64,000 nt of DNA from positions 12,119,119-12,183,118 of the forward strand of contig CM020618.1 of NCBI GenBank assembly GCA_009829735.1, read 5' to 3'. A model generated the notes under the pieces. That model ran no database searches and was not told the DNA's origin. It worked only from the letters and a program-made list of their open reading frames with translations. Source of the DNA: Pyropia yezoensis. Its lineage: Eukaryota > Rhodophyta > Bangiophyceae > Bangiales > Bangiaceae. Positions within the stretch are counted from its first letter, which is position 1, and the number at the start of each line of letters is the position of its first letter. Both the position numbers and the translations under genes were made by a program. Shown here piece after piece: positions 48,888 to 59,166 of the stretch.

Positions 48888-51800
48888 ATGGCCGAGACCA
48901 CGGCGACCACGGCGGCCACCGTGAACGCGGCCGTTGCGGCGGCCTTGACCGCGGCTGGCGTCAACGCCGACGGGACCCATGGCAAGGCGCAGCACGCCAA
49001 GGCGCCCGAGTGGGCGGGACCGGAAGGGTTCATCCAGTACGAGGAGGAGGTGGAGGTGTGGCTATTCATGACAAAGCTGGCTGACAACAAGAAGGGCGGG
49101 GCCATGCGCTTTGCCCTTACAGGGGCGGCGTACGACGCGGCTCGCACCGTCGATGTCGACACGCTCACCACCGACCAGGGCCACGTCGAGGTCATGAAGG
49201 TTCTCCGCCTGGCGTTCGGGGACAGCGACTCCAAGCGCGGGCACTCGGCGTACCGCAAGCTCAAGAAGACGTACCGCGGCACCTCATCGATGGAGACGTA
49301 CTTGTCCGCCATGACGCTGGTCTTGGCGGAGAGCAACAACAACGGCTACGAGACCTCCAACAAGACGGCCGTCGCCATCATCCTTGATCAGGGCGGCCTT
49401 GACACCAACCAGCAGGCAGCGACTATCTCCACGGCGGCCATGCACGCCGTCAACGGCCTCGACGAGGTGGCGGCCATGAAGACGGCCATGAGCGACCTGT
49501 GGGGCGGCGACACCGCGCTCGATCCTTCCGCCAGCGCCGTCATGATGTGCGTCACTTACGGGGAGCACGCCGCGTACATGGCCGTCCGGCGCACGCGGCC
49601 GGCGCTCACTGCCACGCCTGGGGGCTCCGGTGTGCACAGCGGCCCCAAGGCCGACCCGGCGGGCTGCTGGCACTGCGGCAAGACGGGCCATGTGCGTCGG
49701 GAATGCCGCAAGCTGGCCAAGGAAAAGGACGCGGCTGCCAGGGCGGGTGGCGACGACAAGCGGTCCGACAAGGCCGCCGACGAGTCGGGGTACATCACCC
49801 AGGAGACGGCCCACCTCGTGCTGTCGGCGACCGGGGAGGAGGGCAAGCAGCTCGCCGCCAAGGTAGGGGACGTCATCCTCGACATCGACGCGACCGCCAC
49901 CATCGCGGGCGCCGCCTGGGTCGCGGACTACGTCAGCCAGCTGACGCCGGTGGAACGTACCGCCATCCGCTCCACCGAGGCGGCCGCCGTCTTCACGTTC
50001 GGCGGCGGGCACAAGCAGCGCGCCTACAAGCGGGTGATCCTGCCCATGATGCTTGGTGGGCGCCGCTGCCTTGTGCAGACGTGGGTGGTCGCCGGCCACC
50101 TGCCGATGCTGCTCAGCCGGAAGACCATGGCGTCCCTGGGCGTCGTCCTCGACGTCGTGGCTCGCAGCATGCTGATCCAGAACATGCAGGTGGAGGTGGG
50201 GCTCAACATGTCACCCGCCGGGCACTTGACGTTCAATGCCCTCGACTGGGGCAACGGCAAGAAATCTGCGGTGGTGGAACCGCCGGTGGAGGCGGTCCGC
50301 GGGTGCACGCTCATGGCTGTGCTCACCAAGGAGACGCCCGAGCTGGCCAAGTCGGCCGAAAAGCTGCACACGCAGTACGGCCACAGCTCGGCCGCCCGCC
50401 TCATCGAGCTGCTGCGGCAGCAGGGCGTGACGGACAAGGAGGTCTTCAAGGCGGTGACGACGGCCGTGACGGGGTGCGAGGCGTGCAAGCAGACCGCCCC
50501 GCGACCGACGCGCCCCATTGTCAGCGTGCCACGTGCGCTGAAATTCAACGACACCGTGGCAGTCGATCTTGCGGAAGTAGCCCCCCTGGGCACCTTCATG
50601 CACGTCGTGGACTTGGGCACCCGTTTCGCTAAGGCGGTGGCGCTTCCTAACAAGACGACCGCCACGGTGACCCGTGCGTTCCTCTCTGGCTGGCTCGTCC
50701 ACCACGGTGCGCCGCGGATGCTGCTCTCCGACCAGGGGAGTGAATTTGACAGCCACCTGTGGCGCGCCATGGGCGAGCGCTTCTCCATCGGCGTCTGCAC
50801 TACGGCGGCGCAGGCCCACTTCTCGAACGGAGTCGTGGAGCGGCACAACCTCACCCTCAAGGCAATGGTCTCCCGGCTGCACCGCGACCATCCTGGACCT
50901 GGTGGGCAGCAGCTGCTGGACCTGGCGTGCCTCGCCAAGAACGCCATGAGCGCACACAACGGGGCGTCCCCGTTCCAGCTGGTGTGCGGCAGCACTCCCC
51001 GCCTGCCGGCGGCCCTCACCGACGGCCTGCCTGCACTTGGCGCCGGGGAGGTTGCGGGCGACGACGCGCTGCGCCTTCATTTGGAGCTGCTGCACAGCGC
51101 CCGCGCTGCGCACACACAGGCGGAGGCTGACACCTCCCTGCGACGGGCCCTTGTCCGAAACGCGACCAACGTGCCCCACCGCGACTGGGTGGTGGGCGAC
51201 GCGGTGTACTTCTGGACAGAGGGACTCTCGCCCAGCCGCGGCGCGTGGCACGGCCCCGCCGTCATCACCGACTTGGCCGCTGACAAGCGGTCCGCCCGCA
51301 TCCAGCACGGGCACGCCTGGACGACGCGGCACGTGTCCCAGCTCCACCTTGTGGGCGAGGACCACACCAAGTCGGCGGCCGACCCCACCTCACCACTACC
51401 CTCCCCCCCCATCGACGGGACGCTGGCGACCACGGCGGGTACGTTCCCCCCCCCGGCCGCTGCCAAAGACGCCGAGCTGGGCAAGAACAAGGCGGCGGAC
51501 AAGGGGGACGGCAAGGCGGCGGACGAGGTGGACGCAACCGGGGGCGACGCGACGGCAAGCCACGACAAGGCGGCGGCAAAGAGGGCCGCCACGGCGTCAA
51601 TGTTTGCCGGCGCGCGCGCAGCACTGGACCAGGCCGACGCGGTTCCGCCGACAGCGCCGGCGACCACGACGGTCCCCGCCACAGCGCCAGGACCCTGGAG
51701 CGGCCGCACGCGCAACAGGCAGGCGCACTTCCTTTCGGGAGCGCCGCCTGGCGCGGCCCCCAACCTCAAGGGCTACCGGAACTCCATCAACATGGTGAAG

Positions 51801-54014
51801 CCGGTGGACGCGGCGTGGGCGCACAAACTACACGCCCACCGCGTCAAGCGCATCAGGAAAGTGGGCGGGAAGCACCAGGAGGCCAAGCTCCTTCTGGCCA
51901 CGGCCGCGCTGGACGCCACCATCAAGGGTCTGGCGGAGGAGGACCAGGCGCTGTACCTCTTTCAAGGGCGGCGGGAGGCTATCTGCCTCACCACTACCGA
52001 CCCCACCGTCCGCCGTGCGCGACTCGAGAACGCGGAGAGCGCCATGCTGGCCTGCTTTACGGGCCCCGACACCCTCGACGCGGCACGGACGCGCACAGCG
52101 ATGACCCGCCTACTCGCAGCAGACGACCGCCGCGAGGCGCGACGCCGGCTGGGTGTCACCACGCCCATCGACCAGACGCTCTTCGACAACGACACACTGG
52201 ACGCTGCCCCGAAACGCGGCAGGGCCAAGCAACATCAAGCGCTCATCACGCGCCGAGAGATGCGGCGCCGGTCGGAGGTGCCCATCGGGCAAGCCGGGAC
52301 GTCGTTTGACGCGGCCATTGCCAGGGAGCTGGAGGCGTGGTACGACCTTGCGGTCTACACCGAGGTCCCGTATACGGGACAGGTGGTCATCTCGACCCGC
52401 TGGGTGCTCACACTCAAGCAACCCGAGACGCCAACGGCCGCCCCTCGGCGCAAGGCGCGCCTTGTCGTACGCGGATTTGAGGACCCCGACCGGGACGCCG
52501 TGGACAGCACGTCGCCCACGGCATCGCGGGCCACACTGCGCGTCGTTCTTTCGGCCCTGGCCACCCACGGCTTCATCCCGCGCACCGTCGATGTGTGCAC
52601 GGCCTTCCTCCAAGGGATGCCGCTCGACCGCCCGACCGCCGTCTTTGTGCAGCCCCCGCCGCAGGCCCGGGTGCCGAACGGCATGGTCTGGCAGCTGAGG
52701 AAGTGCGCGTACGGGCTTACCGACGCCCCGCGCCGCTGGTACGAGAGCGTACTGCGGCTGATGCAGGACCTAGAACTGACACGGTCGTCAATCGACTACG
52801 GCCTATTCACGCAGCACGACGCGGGCCGCCTCGTGCTGGTGGTCGCCGTGCACGTTGACGACTTCCTTTTTGGCGCCACTGAGGCGGCGGTGGACCGTCT
52901 TGTGCGCTCCTTGCGCCACGCTTTTGAGACGGGTCCGACTAAGTCGGGGGACATGACGTCCACTGGCCTCCGCGTCAGCACCACGATGGACGACGACACG
53001 GGCTCCCTCACCATCAGCACCGACCAAGACCAGTACCTGGACTCCATCGACGTCATCGACGTGCAGCCTGAGCGCAAGGCCCGCCCCGAGGCGCGCCTGA
53101 CCGCCGCGGAGCTGACGGCCTATCGCCGGGCGACGGGTGCCCTGCTGTGGGGCACCGGCCAGACGCTACCGTATTTGGCGTGCGCGACTACCACGCTGGC
53201 ACGGCGTTTCACGTGCGCCGTCGTGCACGACCTCACTGCAGCCAACCGGGTCATCGCGGCGGCCAAGGCCGCCCGACCCATGCCACTGATTTACACGCGC
53301 CTACAAGGGCAGCAGCGGCTGCGCCACTTTGTGGACGCATCAAGCGTCAAGGAAGGCGTGCCGACGGCACACACGGGCTTTGCCATCTTCTCGGCGCCGG
53401 CCTCCGTTCCCTGCGGCCGCATGCCGGCCGACTCACCGCTGGTGCTGCTGCAGTATGGCTCGCACCGCCAGCGCAAGGTCACGCACTCGTCCTTCGCGGC
53501 GAAGGTGTACCCCATGCTGGAGGGGGTACGGGCGGCCAAGGAGCTGGCGGTCATCCACGCTCTGGTACACTGCGGCAACGAGTACAAGCAGGCGCCCATC
53601 GACGTCTACACGGACAAGCTCTCCCTCTACAACACGCTCGACGCCGAAGGGGTGGTGCAGCCCAAGGAGGTCGGCGCGGCCGTCCAGGAGCTCCGCGAAC
53701 TCTACCACGGCGGCACCATGGCCACGGTGACCTGGCCCCGTGCACACGGCCAACTGGCGGACGCCCTCACCAAGCCTGGGAGAGACACGCCGCTGCAGCA
53801 GACCATTCGCACTGGGGTCTACGCCGTCCGCTTGGCGGCTACGGACTACCTGACTAAGCGGTCATCGGCTGCACCTGAGCACGATGGTGTTATCGAGGAC
53901 TACAAGAACGACAACCTCGACGGCGCCATCCAAGGTAACCCTGGCAGCGACGCCGACGACGAGAACAACACCGACGACGATGCAGACGATACGGATACGG
54001 GCGAACAAGAGTAA
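48888..54014 (+). CDS. Gag-Pol polyprotein of the copia element
   Basis: It is 1708 residues from the first ATG (the frame opens earlier at a GTG). Order: gag with knuckle CWHCGKTGHVRREC near 260; protease region VILDIDATATIAGAAW near 328-345 with MLLSRKTMASLGVVLD later; then integrase. The integrase has HTQYGHSSAARL and CEACK (HHCC), and DDE in VAVDLAEV, LLSDQGSEFD and SNGVVERHN. Next is reverse transcriptase (RTVDVCTAFLQG and VAVHVDDFLFGA, the VDD catalytic pair). RNase H begins at HFVDASSVKEG near 1480. Integrase before RT is diagnostic for Ty1/copia. The protease site reads DID where D-[ST]-G is common, as in GalEa-like elements. The C-terminus is acidic (DDENNTDDDADDTDTGEQE). No frame break was found, so this copy may still encode active proteins, though its leader is split. 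Confidence 0.92.
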   Translation: MAETTATTAATVNAAVAAALTAAGVNADGTHGKAQHAKAPEWAGPEGFIQYEEEVEVWLFMTKLADNKKGGAMRFALTGAAYDAARTVDVDTLTTDQGHVEVMKVLRLAFGDSDSKRGHSAYRKLKKTYRGTSSMETYLSAMTLVLAESNNNGYETSNKTAVAIILDQGGLDTNQQAATISTAAMHAVNGLDEVAAMKTAMSDLWGGDTALDPSASAVMMCVTYGEHAAYMAVRRTRPALTATPGGSGVHSGPKADPAGCWHCGKTGHVRRECRKLAKEKDAAARAGGDDKRSDKAADESGYITQETAHLVLSATGEEGKQLAAKVGDVILDIDATATIAGAAWVADYVSQLTPVERTAIRSTEAAAVFTFGGGHKQRAYKRVILPMMLGGRRCLVQTWVVAGHLPMLLSRKTMASLGVVLDVVARSMLIQNMQVEVGLNMSPAGHLTFNALDWGNGKKSAVVEPPVEAVRGCTLMAVLTKETPELAKSAEKLHTQYGHSSAARLIELLRQQGVTDKEVFKAVTTAVTGCEACKQTAPRPTRPIVSVPRALKFNDTVAVDLAEVAPLGTFMHVVDLGTRFAKAVALPNKTTATVTRAFLSGWLVHHGAPRMLLSDQGSEFDSHLWRAMGERFSIGVCTTAAQAHFSNGVVERHNLTLKAMVSRLHRDHPGPGGQQLLDLACLAKNAMSAHNGASPFQLVCGSTPRLPAALTDGLPALGAGEVAGDDALRLHLELLHSARAAHTQAEADTSLRRALVRNATNVPHRDWVVGDAVYFWTEGLSPSRGAWHGPAVITDLAADKRSARIQHGHAWTTRHVSQLHLVGEDHTKSAADPTSPLPSPPIDGTLATTAGTFPPPAAAKDAELGKNKAADKGDGKAADEVDATGGDATASHDKAAAKRAATASMFAGARAALDQADAVPPTAPATTTVPATAPGPWSGRTRNRQAHFLSGAPPGAAPNLKGYRNSINMVKPVDAAWAHKLHAHRVKRIRKVGGKHQEAKLLLATAALDATIKGLAEEDQALYLFQGRREAICLTTTDPTVRRARLENAESAMLACFTGPDTLDAARTRTAMTRLLAADDRREARRRLGVTTPIDQTLFDNDTLDAAPKRGRAKQHQALITRREMRRRSEVPIGQAGTSFDAAIARELEAWYDLAVYTEVPYTGQVVISTRWVLTLKQPETPTAAPRRKARLVVRGFEDPDRDAVDSTSPTASRATLRVVLSALATHGFIPRTVDVCTAFLQGMPLDRPTAVFVQPPPQARVPNGMVWQLRKCAYGLTDAPRRWYESVLRLMQDLELTRSSIDYGLFTQHDAGRLVLVVAVHVDDFLFGATEAAVDRLVRSLRHAFETGPTKSGDMTSTGLRVSTTMDDDTGSLTISTDQDQYLDSIDVIDVQPERKARPEARLTAAELTAYRRATGALLWGTGQTLPYLACATTTLARRFTCAVVHDLTAANRVIAAAKAARPMPLIYTRLQGQQRLRHFVDASSVKEGVPTAHTGFAIFSAPASVPCGRMPADSPLVLLQYGSHRQRKVTHSSFAAKVYPMLEGVRAAKELAVIHALVHCGNEYKQAPIDVYTDKLSLYNTLDAEGVVQPKEVGAAVQELRELYHGGTMATVTWPRAHGQLADALTKPGRDTPLQQTIRTGVYAVRLAATDYLTKRSSAAPEHDGVIEDYKNDNLDGAIQGNPGSDADDENNTDDDADDTDTGEQE

Positions 54015-54021
54015 GGGTGAA
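54007..54021 (+). promoter_or_regulatory. Polypurine tract of the copia element
   Basis: AAGAGTAAGGGTGAA ends at the 3' LTR. It is purine-rich apart from two T and overlaps the pol stop codon at 54012-54014. Confidence 0.55.
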
Positions 54022-54346
54022 TGTGAATGATCTGCGGCGGTACGGGCGTGGGCCACGCGGGCACGCGACCGTTCCCGCTGATGCGCCGGGCCGCCACGTG
54101 GCCGCGGCCGTTCCCCAACGAGCGGTGCAACCACAAGCAGCCACGGGTGGACAAGAGAGGGCGTCACTGGAGGGGGCGCGAACGCGGGACGCGCGCGCGG
54201 GGCGCGCGCGCAGGGCGCGTGCCTGGGCGCACGCAAGGGACGACGCTCCCCCGTTCTGGTGGGGGCCTCTGGGTATATGGGCAGTAGAGGAGAGACGGGG
54301 GGAAGCGGTGGGACGAGGGCAACAAGAAGACGAGTCTTTTCTCACA
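54022..54346 (+). repeat. 3' LTR of the copia element
   Basis: It is 325 bp, TGTGAATGATC to TTTTCTCACA, followed by GGCGG, which repeats the five bases before the 5' LTR. Confidence 0.92.
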
Positions 54347-55735
54347 GGCGGCTGGTACTGGCGGGGGGGGCGGCCGGTACCGGTCGGGGGGCGGCTGGTA
54401 AGGGTGGGGGGTCGGCTGGTACCTGTGGGAAGGCGGCTGGTACCGGCAGGGGGGCTGCCGCTACACGTGGGGAGGTGGCTGGAGCAGCCGGGTGGGCGGT
54501 TGCTGCAGCCGATGCGGCGGCCGCTTCCGGAGGGGGAGCGGCTTCTTCTGAGGGGCGGGCGGCTGGTACAGGTGGGTGCGCGGCTGCTGCAGCCGCGGGG
54601 GCGGCTTCTACCGGTGAAGGGGCGCCTGCAACTATGGGGGGAGGGGTTGCAGCGGCAGGGGTAGCGGCTGGTATCGGTGGGGTGGCGGCGGGTATCGGCG
54701 GTGGGGCGGCTGCTACCGGCGGGGGGGCGGCTGGTCCCGGTGAGAAGGCGGCTGGGACCGGCAGATGGGCTGCCTCTACCGGAGGGGGGGCTGCTGGTGC
54801 AGCCGGGGGGGCAGTTGCTGCAGCCGATGCGGCGGCCAATACCGGTGGGGGGGCGGCCTCTTCTGAGAAGCGGGCGGCCGCTATAGGTGGGGTCGTGGCT
54901 GTTGCAGCCGGGGGGGCGGCTGCTTCCGGCTGGGGAGCGACTGCTACTGGGGGGAGGGGAGCTGCAGCGGCCGGGGTGGCGGCCGCTTCTGGGAGAAGTT
55001 GCGGCTGGTATCGGCGGTGGGGCCGCCGCTACCGGCGGGGTGGGGGCTGGCGGCGGTGGGGGGTCGGTCGCCCTTCGTGGGCTGGCGCCCGCTGTAGCCA
55101 GGGTAGTCGCTGGAAGCGGCGGTGGGGGCGTCTGCCGCAGCCGGGGGGTCCGCTGCTGCTGCCGGGACGGCGGCCGCAGCCGGTGGGGGGGCGGCTGGTA
55201 CCGGCGGGGAGGGCGGCTGCCACCGGTTTGGGGCCGCTGGTACTGGCGGGTGGGGGGGCTTCTGCAGCCAGGGGGTCCCCTGATGCAGCTGGGGGGGCGG
55301 CCGCTACCGGTGGGCGGAGTTCTGCTGCAGCCGGGATGGCGGCTGGCATCGGCGGGGAGGCAGCCGGTACCGGTGGAGGGGCGGCTGGTGCCGGTGGGGG
55401 GGCGGCTGATACAGCCGGGGAAGGCGGATGCCACGGGTTCGGGGCGGCTCGCACCGGCGGGGGAGTCGCCTGCTGCGGCGGGGGGCTCCGCTGCTGCAGC
55501 CGGGTGGGCGGCCGCTGCCGGTAGGGGGGCGGCTGGAACCGGTGGGGCGGCGGCTGCTTCGGGGGGGGGGGGGGGCTGCTGCAGCAGGAGAGGCTGCCGC
55601 TACCGGTGGGGGGGCGGCTGGTACCGATGGGGGGGCAGCTGGTACCGGCGAGAGGGTGGGTGGTACGTGCGGGGGGGCAGCTGGTGCCGTTTAGGGGGAG
55701 GCCTGCTACCGGTGGGGAGGCGGCTACTGTGGGGC
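54347..55735. repeat. GGTACC minisatellite, G-rich block
   Basis: This continues the array at 29305-29995, before the copia insertion separated them. Units such as GGCGGCTGGTACCGGTGGGG recur with substitutions. Long frames on both strands result from lack of stops and are not taken as genes. Confidence 0.8.
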
Positions 55736-55744
55736 CTTCCCCCC

Positions 55745-57460
55745 AACCCCTCGCCGGTACCAGCCGCCCCCCCACCGGTACCAGCCGCCCACGCACCGAT
55801 ACAGCCGCTCTTCCATTGATAGCGGCAGCCGCCCTGGCTACAGCAGCGTCGCCCCCCCGCGTAGCAGCCGCACCTCCACCAGCCGCCCCCTCACCGGCAG
55901 CAGCCGCCCCCCCGGCTGCCGCAGCGGACCACCCGGCTGCAGCAGCTGCCCCCAGCGCCGATAACAGCTGCCACGTCGGCTGCAGCGGCCCCCCGCCCCC
56001 CGCTAGTGGCCGCCCTCCCTCCGGTACCAGCCGCCACCCTGGCCGTAGCGGCTGCCCCTCCAGCGGTACCGGCCGCCCCCCCTCCCCCAAAAGGAGCGGC
56101 CGTTCCGGCTGCTGCAGCCCCCCCTCACCCCGTATAAGCCGCCCTCCACCGGTAGCAGCCGCCGCCCAGGCTGCAGCAGCCGCCCCTCCCCCCCCCCGCC
56201 GGTACCAGCCCTCCGCCGACAAAAAGCGGCAGCTCCCCCCCCCGATGCAGCCGATTCCAACCGGTAGAAGCAGCAACCCTGGCTGCAGCAGCCGCCTCCC
56301 CACCGGTAAATGCCACCCCCCGCCGGGAGCGGCCACCCCCCCGCTGGCACCAGTCGCCCCGCCGCCAAGAAGAAGCAGCCCTCCAACCGATAGCGGCCGC
56401 CGCTCCGCCTGCAGCACTTGGCCCCCCGGCTGCACCAGCAGCCCCCAGTAGCAACCAGTAGCGGCAGCCCCCATGCCGGTACCAGCCGCCCCCCCACCGG
56501 TCCCAGCCGCCCCCCCACTGGTACCAGCGGCCCTTCCACAGGTACCAGCGGCCCCCCCGCCGAGACCAGCCGCCCCCCCAGCCGTAGCAGCCGCCCCCCC
56601 GGCGGCAGCAGCCGCCCGCCAAACGGTAGCTGCCGCCCACCCACCTGTACCAGCACCCCCCCAGCCGGTACCAGCCGCCCCCCCACGCGTACGAGCCGCC
56701 CTCCTACCGCCACCGGCCGCCGCCCCCGCGGGGACCCGCCGCCCCCCCCCATAGAAGCCGCCGCCCGCCCCCAAGTAGGAACCCCCCCCGCCAATGGTGC
56801 CAGCCGCCCCCCGTCCGACACCGACCGCTCCCCCCACCAGCAGCAGCCGCTGCCCCCAACTTTACCAACCGCCCGCCCCCCAGAAGCAGCCGCCCCCTCA
56901 CCGGTCGCAGCCGCCCCCCCCCCAGAAGCAGCCGCCCCGACAACGGTAGCGGCCGCCGCCGCGGCCGCAGCAATCGCCGGGGGGGCGGCTGCAGCAACCG
57001 CCCCCACGGCTGCGTCAGCCGCCCCCCCGCCGGTACCAGGCGTCCCCACACGGGTAGCGGCAGCCCCCCCCCCCCCGTTGCGGCCGACCCACGCCGGTAG
57101 CAGCCGCCGCCCCGGCTACGGCAGCCGCCGCACCACCGGTACCAGCCACCCCCCCGCCGGCAGCGGCCGCCCCCACGCCGGTACCAGCCGCCCCCTTCAC
57201 CAGAAGCAGCCGCCCCCCCACCGGTAGCGGCCGGTCCCCCCGCCGCTACCAGCCGCCCGCCCAACAGACGCAGCCGCTCCCCAATCGGCAGCGGCCGCCC
57301 CCCCACTGGGAGCAGTCGCCCCCCCCTCCAGAAGCAGCCGCCCCCCACCGGTTTATAGCAGCCACCCACCCGGCTGCACCAGCCGCCATGCCGACCCCCA
57401 CGAAAACAGCCGCCTCCCCGGCCGCGGTAGCCGCCCCCCCAACAGGTACCAGCCGCGCCC
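55745..57460. repeat. GGTACC minisatellite, C-rich (inverted) block
   Basis: The same array occurs in reverse complement (CCGGTACCAGCCGCCCCCCC). With the block to the left it forms a long imperfect palindrome centred near 55740, with a short unrelated spacer, GGGGCCTTCCCCCCAACC. Confidence 0.8.
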
Positions 57461-58036
57461 TAACCGTCAGGAGCGGCCTTAGTGGGGGCCTTGGGAGACG
57501 GTGTTGGGCGCCGTCGGGGTGGGCTGTAAGGTGGCCGGGAACGCCAATGAAAATCGCATATGCCCCTCGCATCGGGAAGATGCTACCCTCGGGCAACGAT
57601 CCTACCCTGCTATTTTCTGTCTTGCGGGGAAAAGGGGTGTGTCGGTATCGGATTAATGGTCGGAGGCGGGATCCGTCCCCGGCCCACCCCAAACCTTCTG
57701 AGGAGAGCCAAAGTGCACCGTGCTGAAGTGTGAGTGTCTCTGAAGAACGACCCCCCCCCTGTTCACAAAAGGATTGCAAGGCACAAATCAAAGGTAGATT
57801 CCATATAGCTAGGCCGGTCAAGAATAAGGCATAACAACGGCGTTAATGATCGCTTCAAGCTGAAACTGTTGCACATTGCTCTTTGATGTGCCTCGGTACT
57901 GTGCTCTCGAAGAAAGCACTCAAAAGCACTGTGAAGCGTCCGTATGGCAGTCATATTGCGCTTTGTGTCCTTTTATTCTTCTTGCAGCGGCTCGCGATGC
58001 GATGTTCCGGATTTTTGTCTCATCACATGGGAATGG
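57461..58036. other. Boundary region after the minisatellite
   Basis: No supported gene. A plus-strand frame (to 57726) contains MKIAYAPRIGKMLPSGNDPT, which looks partly protein-like but has no recognisable domain. From 57730 the DNA is AT-richer. Confidence 0.35.
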
Positions 58037-58615
58037 TCAAGATCTCTTCAGGGGGGCTACTAAATAAATGGCTTGTACGAATTGTGTCCTTCGATGGGGA
58101 GGGGATGGGCCGGGGTCGGATCTTGCGACGATTGCGGCTCCCGGCGGGGGCGCGGGCGGGCGGTGGCGGTGCACATGCATCAATCTGTGGCGCAGGGGGG
58201 GGGATTGCCTGCGGCTCCCTATGGCACGACAGAGGCAGGAGGTCGCCCTGCAACAGCGTGGCGGAGGGCGGGTGGCGGGAGGTGGTCTATCAGGGACTTT
58301 CGGCCATTGTATGCAACGACAACAGAGACAAAAACGGATTCGTCGGGGTGAGGTCCGCGTGGGTGCCTCTCCACCGCCGGGCAGTCTGTTTGCGTGCCCC
58401 TCCTCAGCCACGCGCCGCACGGTGCGCTCACTCACCCCCGTCGCGTCCACCGTCCGCTGGACAACACGATGCAGTCCAGACGCGCGCCCCGCCCTGCGCT
58501 CCCGCTTAAAAGATACGCGCACATTAGCGATAATCACCGCCCACTCCTTGGTCAGGCGCCCCACCGCGCGGTCCCTCGTGCGCGCGGCCGCAGTCACACG
58601 CCGAGGGGAAGGCAT
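58037..58615 (-). pseudogene. N-terminal fragment of a Tc1/mariner-like transposase
   Basis: From an ATG at 58615 the protein reads RLTKEWAVIIANVRVSFKRE, then VVQRTVDATGVSERTVRRVA. This resembles the helix-turn-helix head of Tc1-like transposases carrying a DDE_3 domain (rtA.atGvS..Tv.ri). Beyond about residue 95 the residues become Arg/Pro/Cys-rich. Another frame reads DESVFVSVVAYNGRKSLIDH, so a frameshift is likely. No DDE catalytic region follows, so it is a decayed copy. Confidence 0.45.
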
Positions 58616-58924
58616 AGTGCCGAGCCTCGCGTGCCCGCGGCAAGGGTGCGCAGTGCTCGGGAATTGGGTGCGGGGTGCGTGACGAGGCGCCTCTGGGACC
58701 CCCTGTGGGGCACCTGGTCAGAGATGCTGAAGGATCAAAAAAGGCGGGCACTCTGCGGGTGGATGAAGGTGGGATCTCTGGACTGAGCGGGCAGGCTCAA
58801 GTTGGACCTGGACGTAAGGTAGCCCCCGTCATGTGTTGCATGGACCAGATTTGATGTTGCAATCGGGTCAGAAGCCTCTCGTCTGCCTGATCTAACGGCG
58901 CTTCTTCCTCGCCCTCTCCTGCAG

Positions 58925-59166
58925 CGCAGAACTGGGGAGACGACCCACTCGTGCCAAGAATTTGCGACCAGTCGCGTCCTAACACGTTTTGCAAAGATGC
59001 CACTCGTCGAGAGTTGCTTGAATACTGTCACGGGCTCTTTCAGTGCAAAAAATACCCCGATTTTGTGAGGCCCGTAGCGCAGAAATATTTCTCACACTTT
59101 CCTTATACAGCGAATGCCCCAGCTCGGCGCAGAATCGGAAAGCCTGTGAGTTGTGCTTCCATTTGA
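58925..59166 (+). pseudogene. Short coding-like fragment, weakly hAT-dimerisation-like
   Basis: The frame reads QNWGDDPLVPRICDQSRPNT, then ELLEYCHGLFQCKKYPDFVR and PVAQKYFSHFPYTANAPARR. The block YPDF...A.KYF...P.TANAPARR resembles the C-terminal dimerisation segment of hAT transposases, but the usual S-x-E-R-x-F-S is absent. A splice-acceptor-like CTCTCCTGCAG precedes it. Support is weak. Confidence 0.25.

Larger units (their letters stand above)
29996..54346 (+). mobile_element. Ty1/copia LTR retrotransposon (GalEa-like), interrupted
   Basis: The boundaries are set by two 325-bp LTRs (29996-30320 and 54022-54346) that start TGTGA and end TCACA. They are flanked by GGCGG on both sides (29991-29995 and 54347-54351). 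I count four differences between the LTRs, all transitions. A tRNA primer-binding site follows the left LTR and a purine tract precedes the right one. The body is split at 30379/48454 by a gypsy element. Without that insertion and its target duplication the element is about 6.27 kb. It carries one long gag-pol ORF and appears coding-intact. GalEa affinity is inferred from the protease region. Confidence 0.93.

Noticed and set aside
49284-51365. Long minus-strand frames inside copia pol
   Set aside because: They overlap the recognised copia domains; high GC at third positions leaves the reverse strand open.
53890-57227. Ala/Gly/Pro/Thr-rich frames of 170-600 codons in the GGTACC array
   Set aside because: The same array is open on both strands and inverted at its centre; there is no sign of codon constraint.
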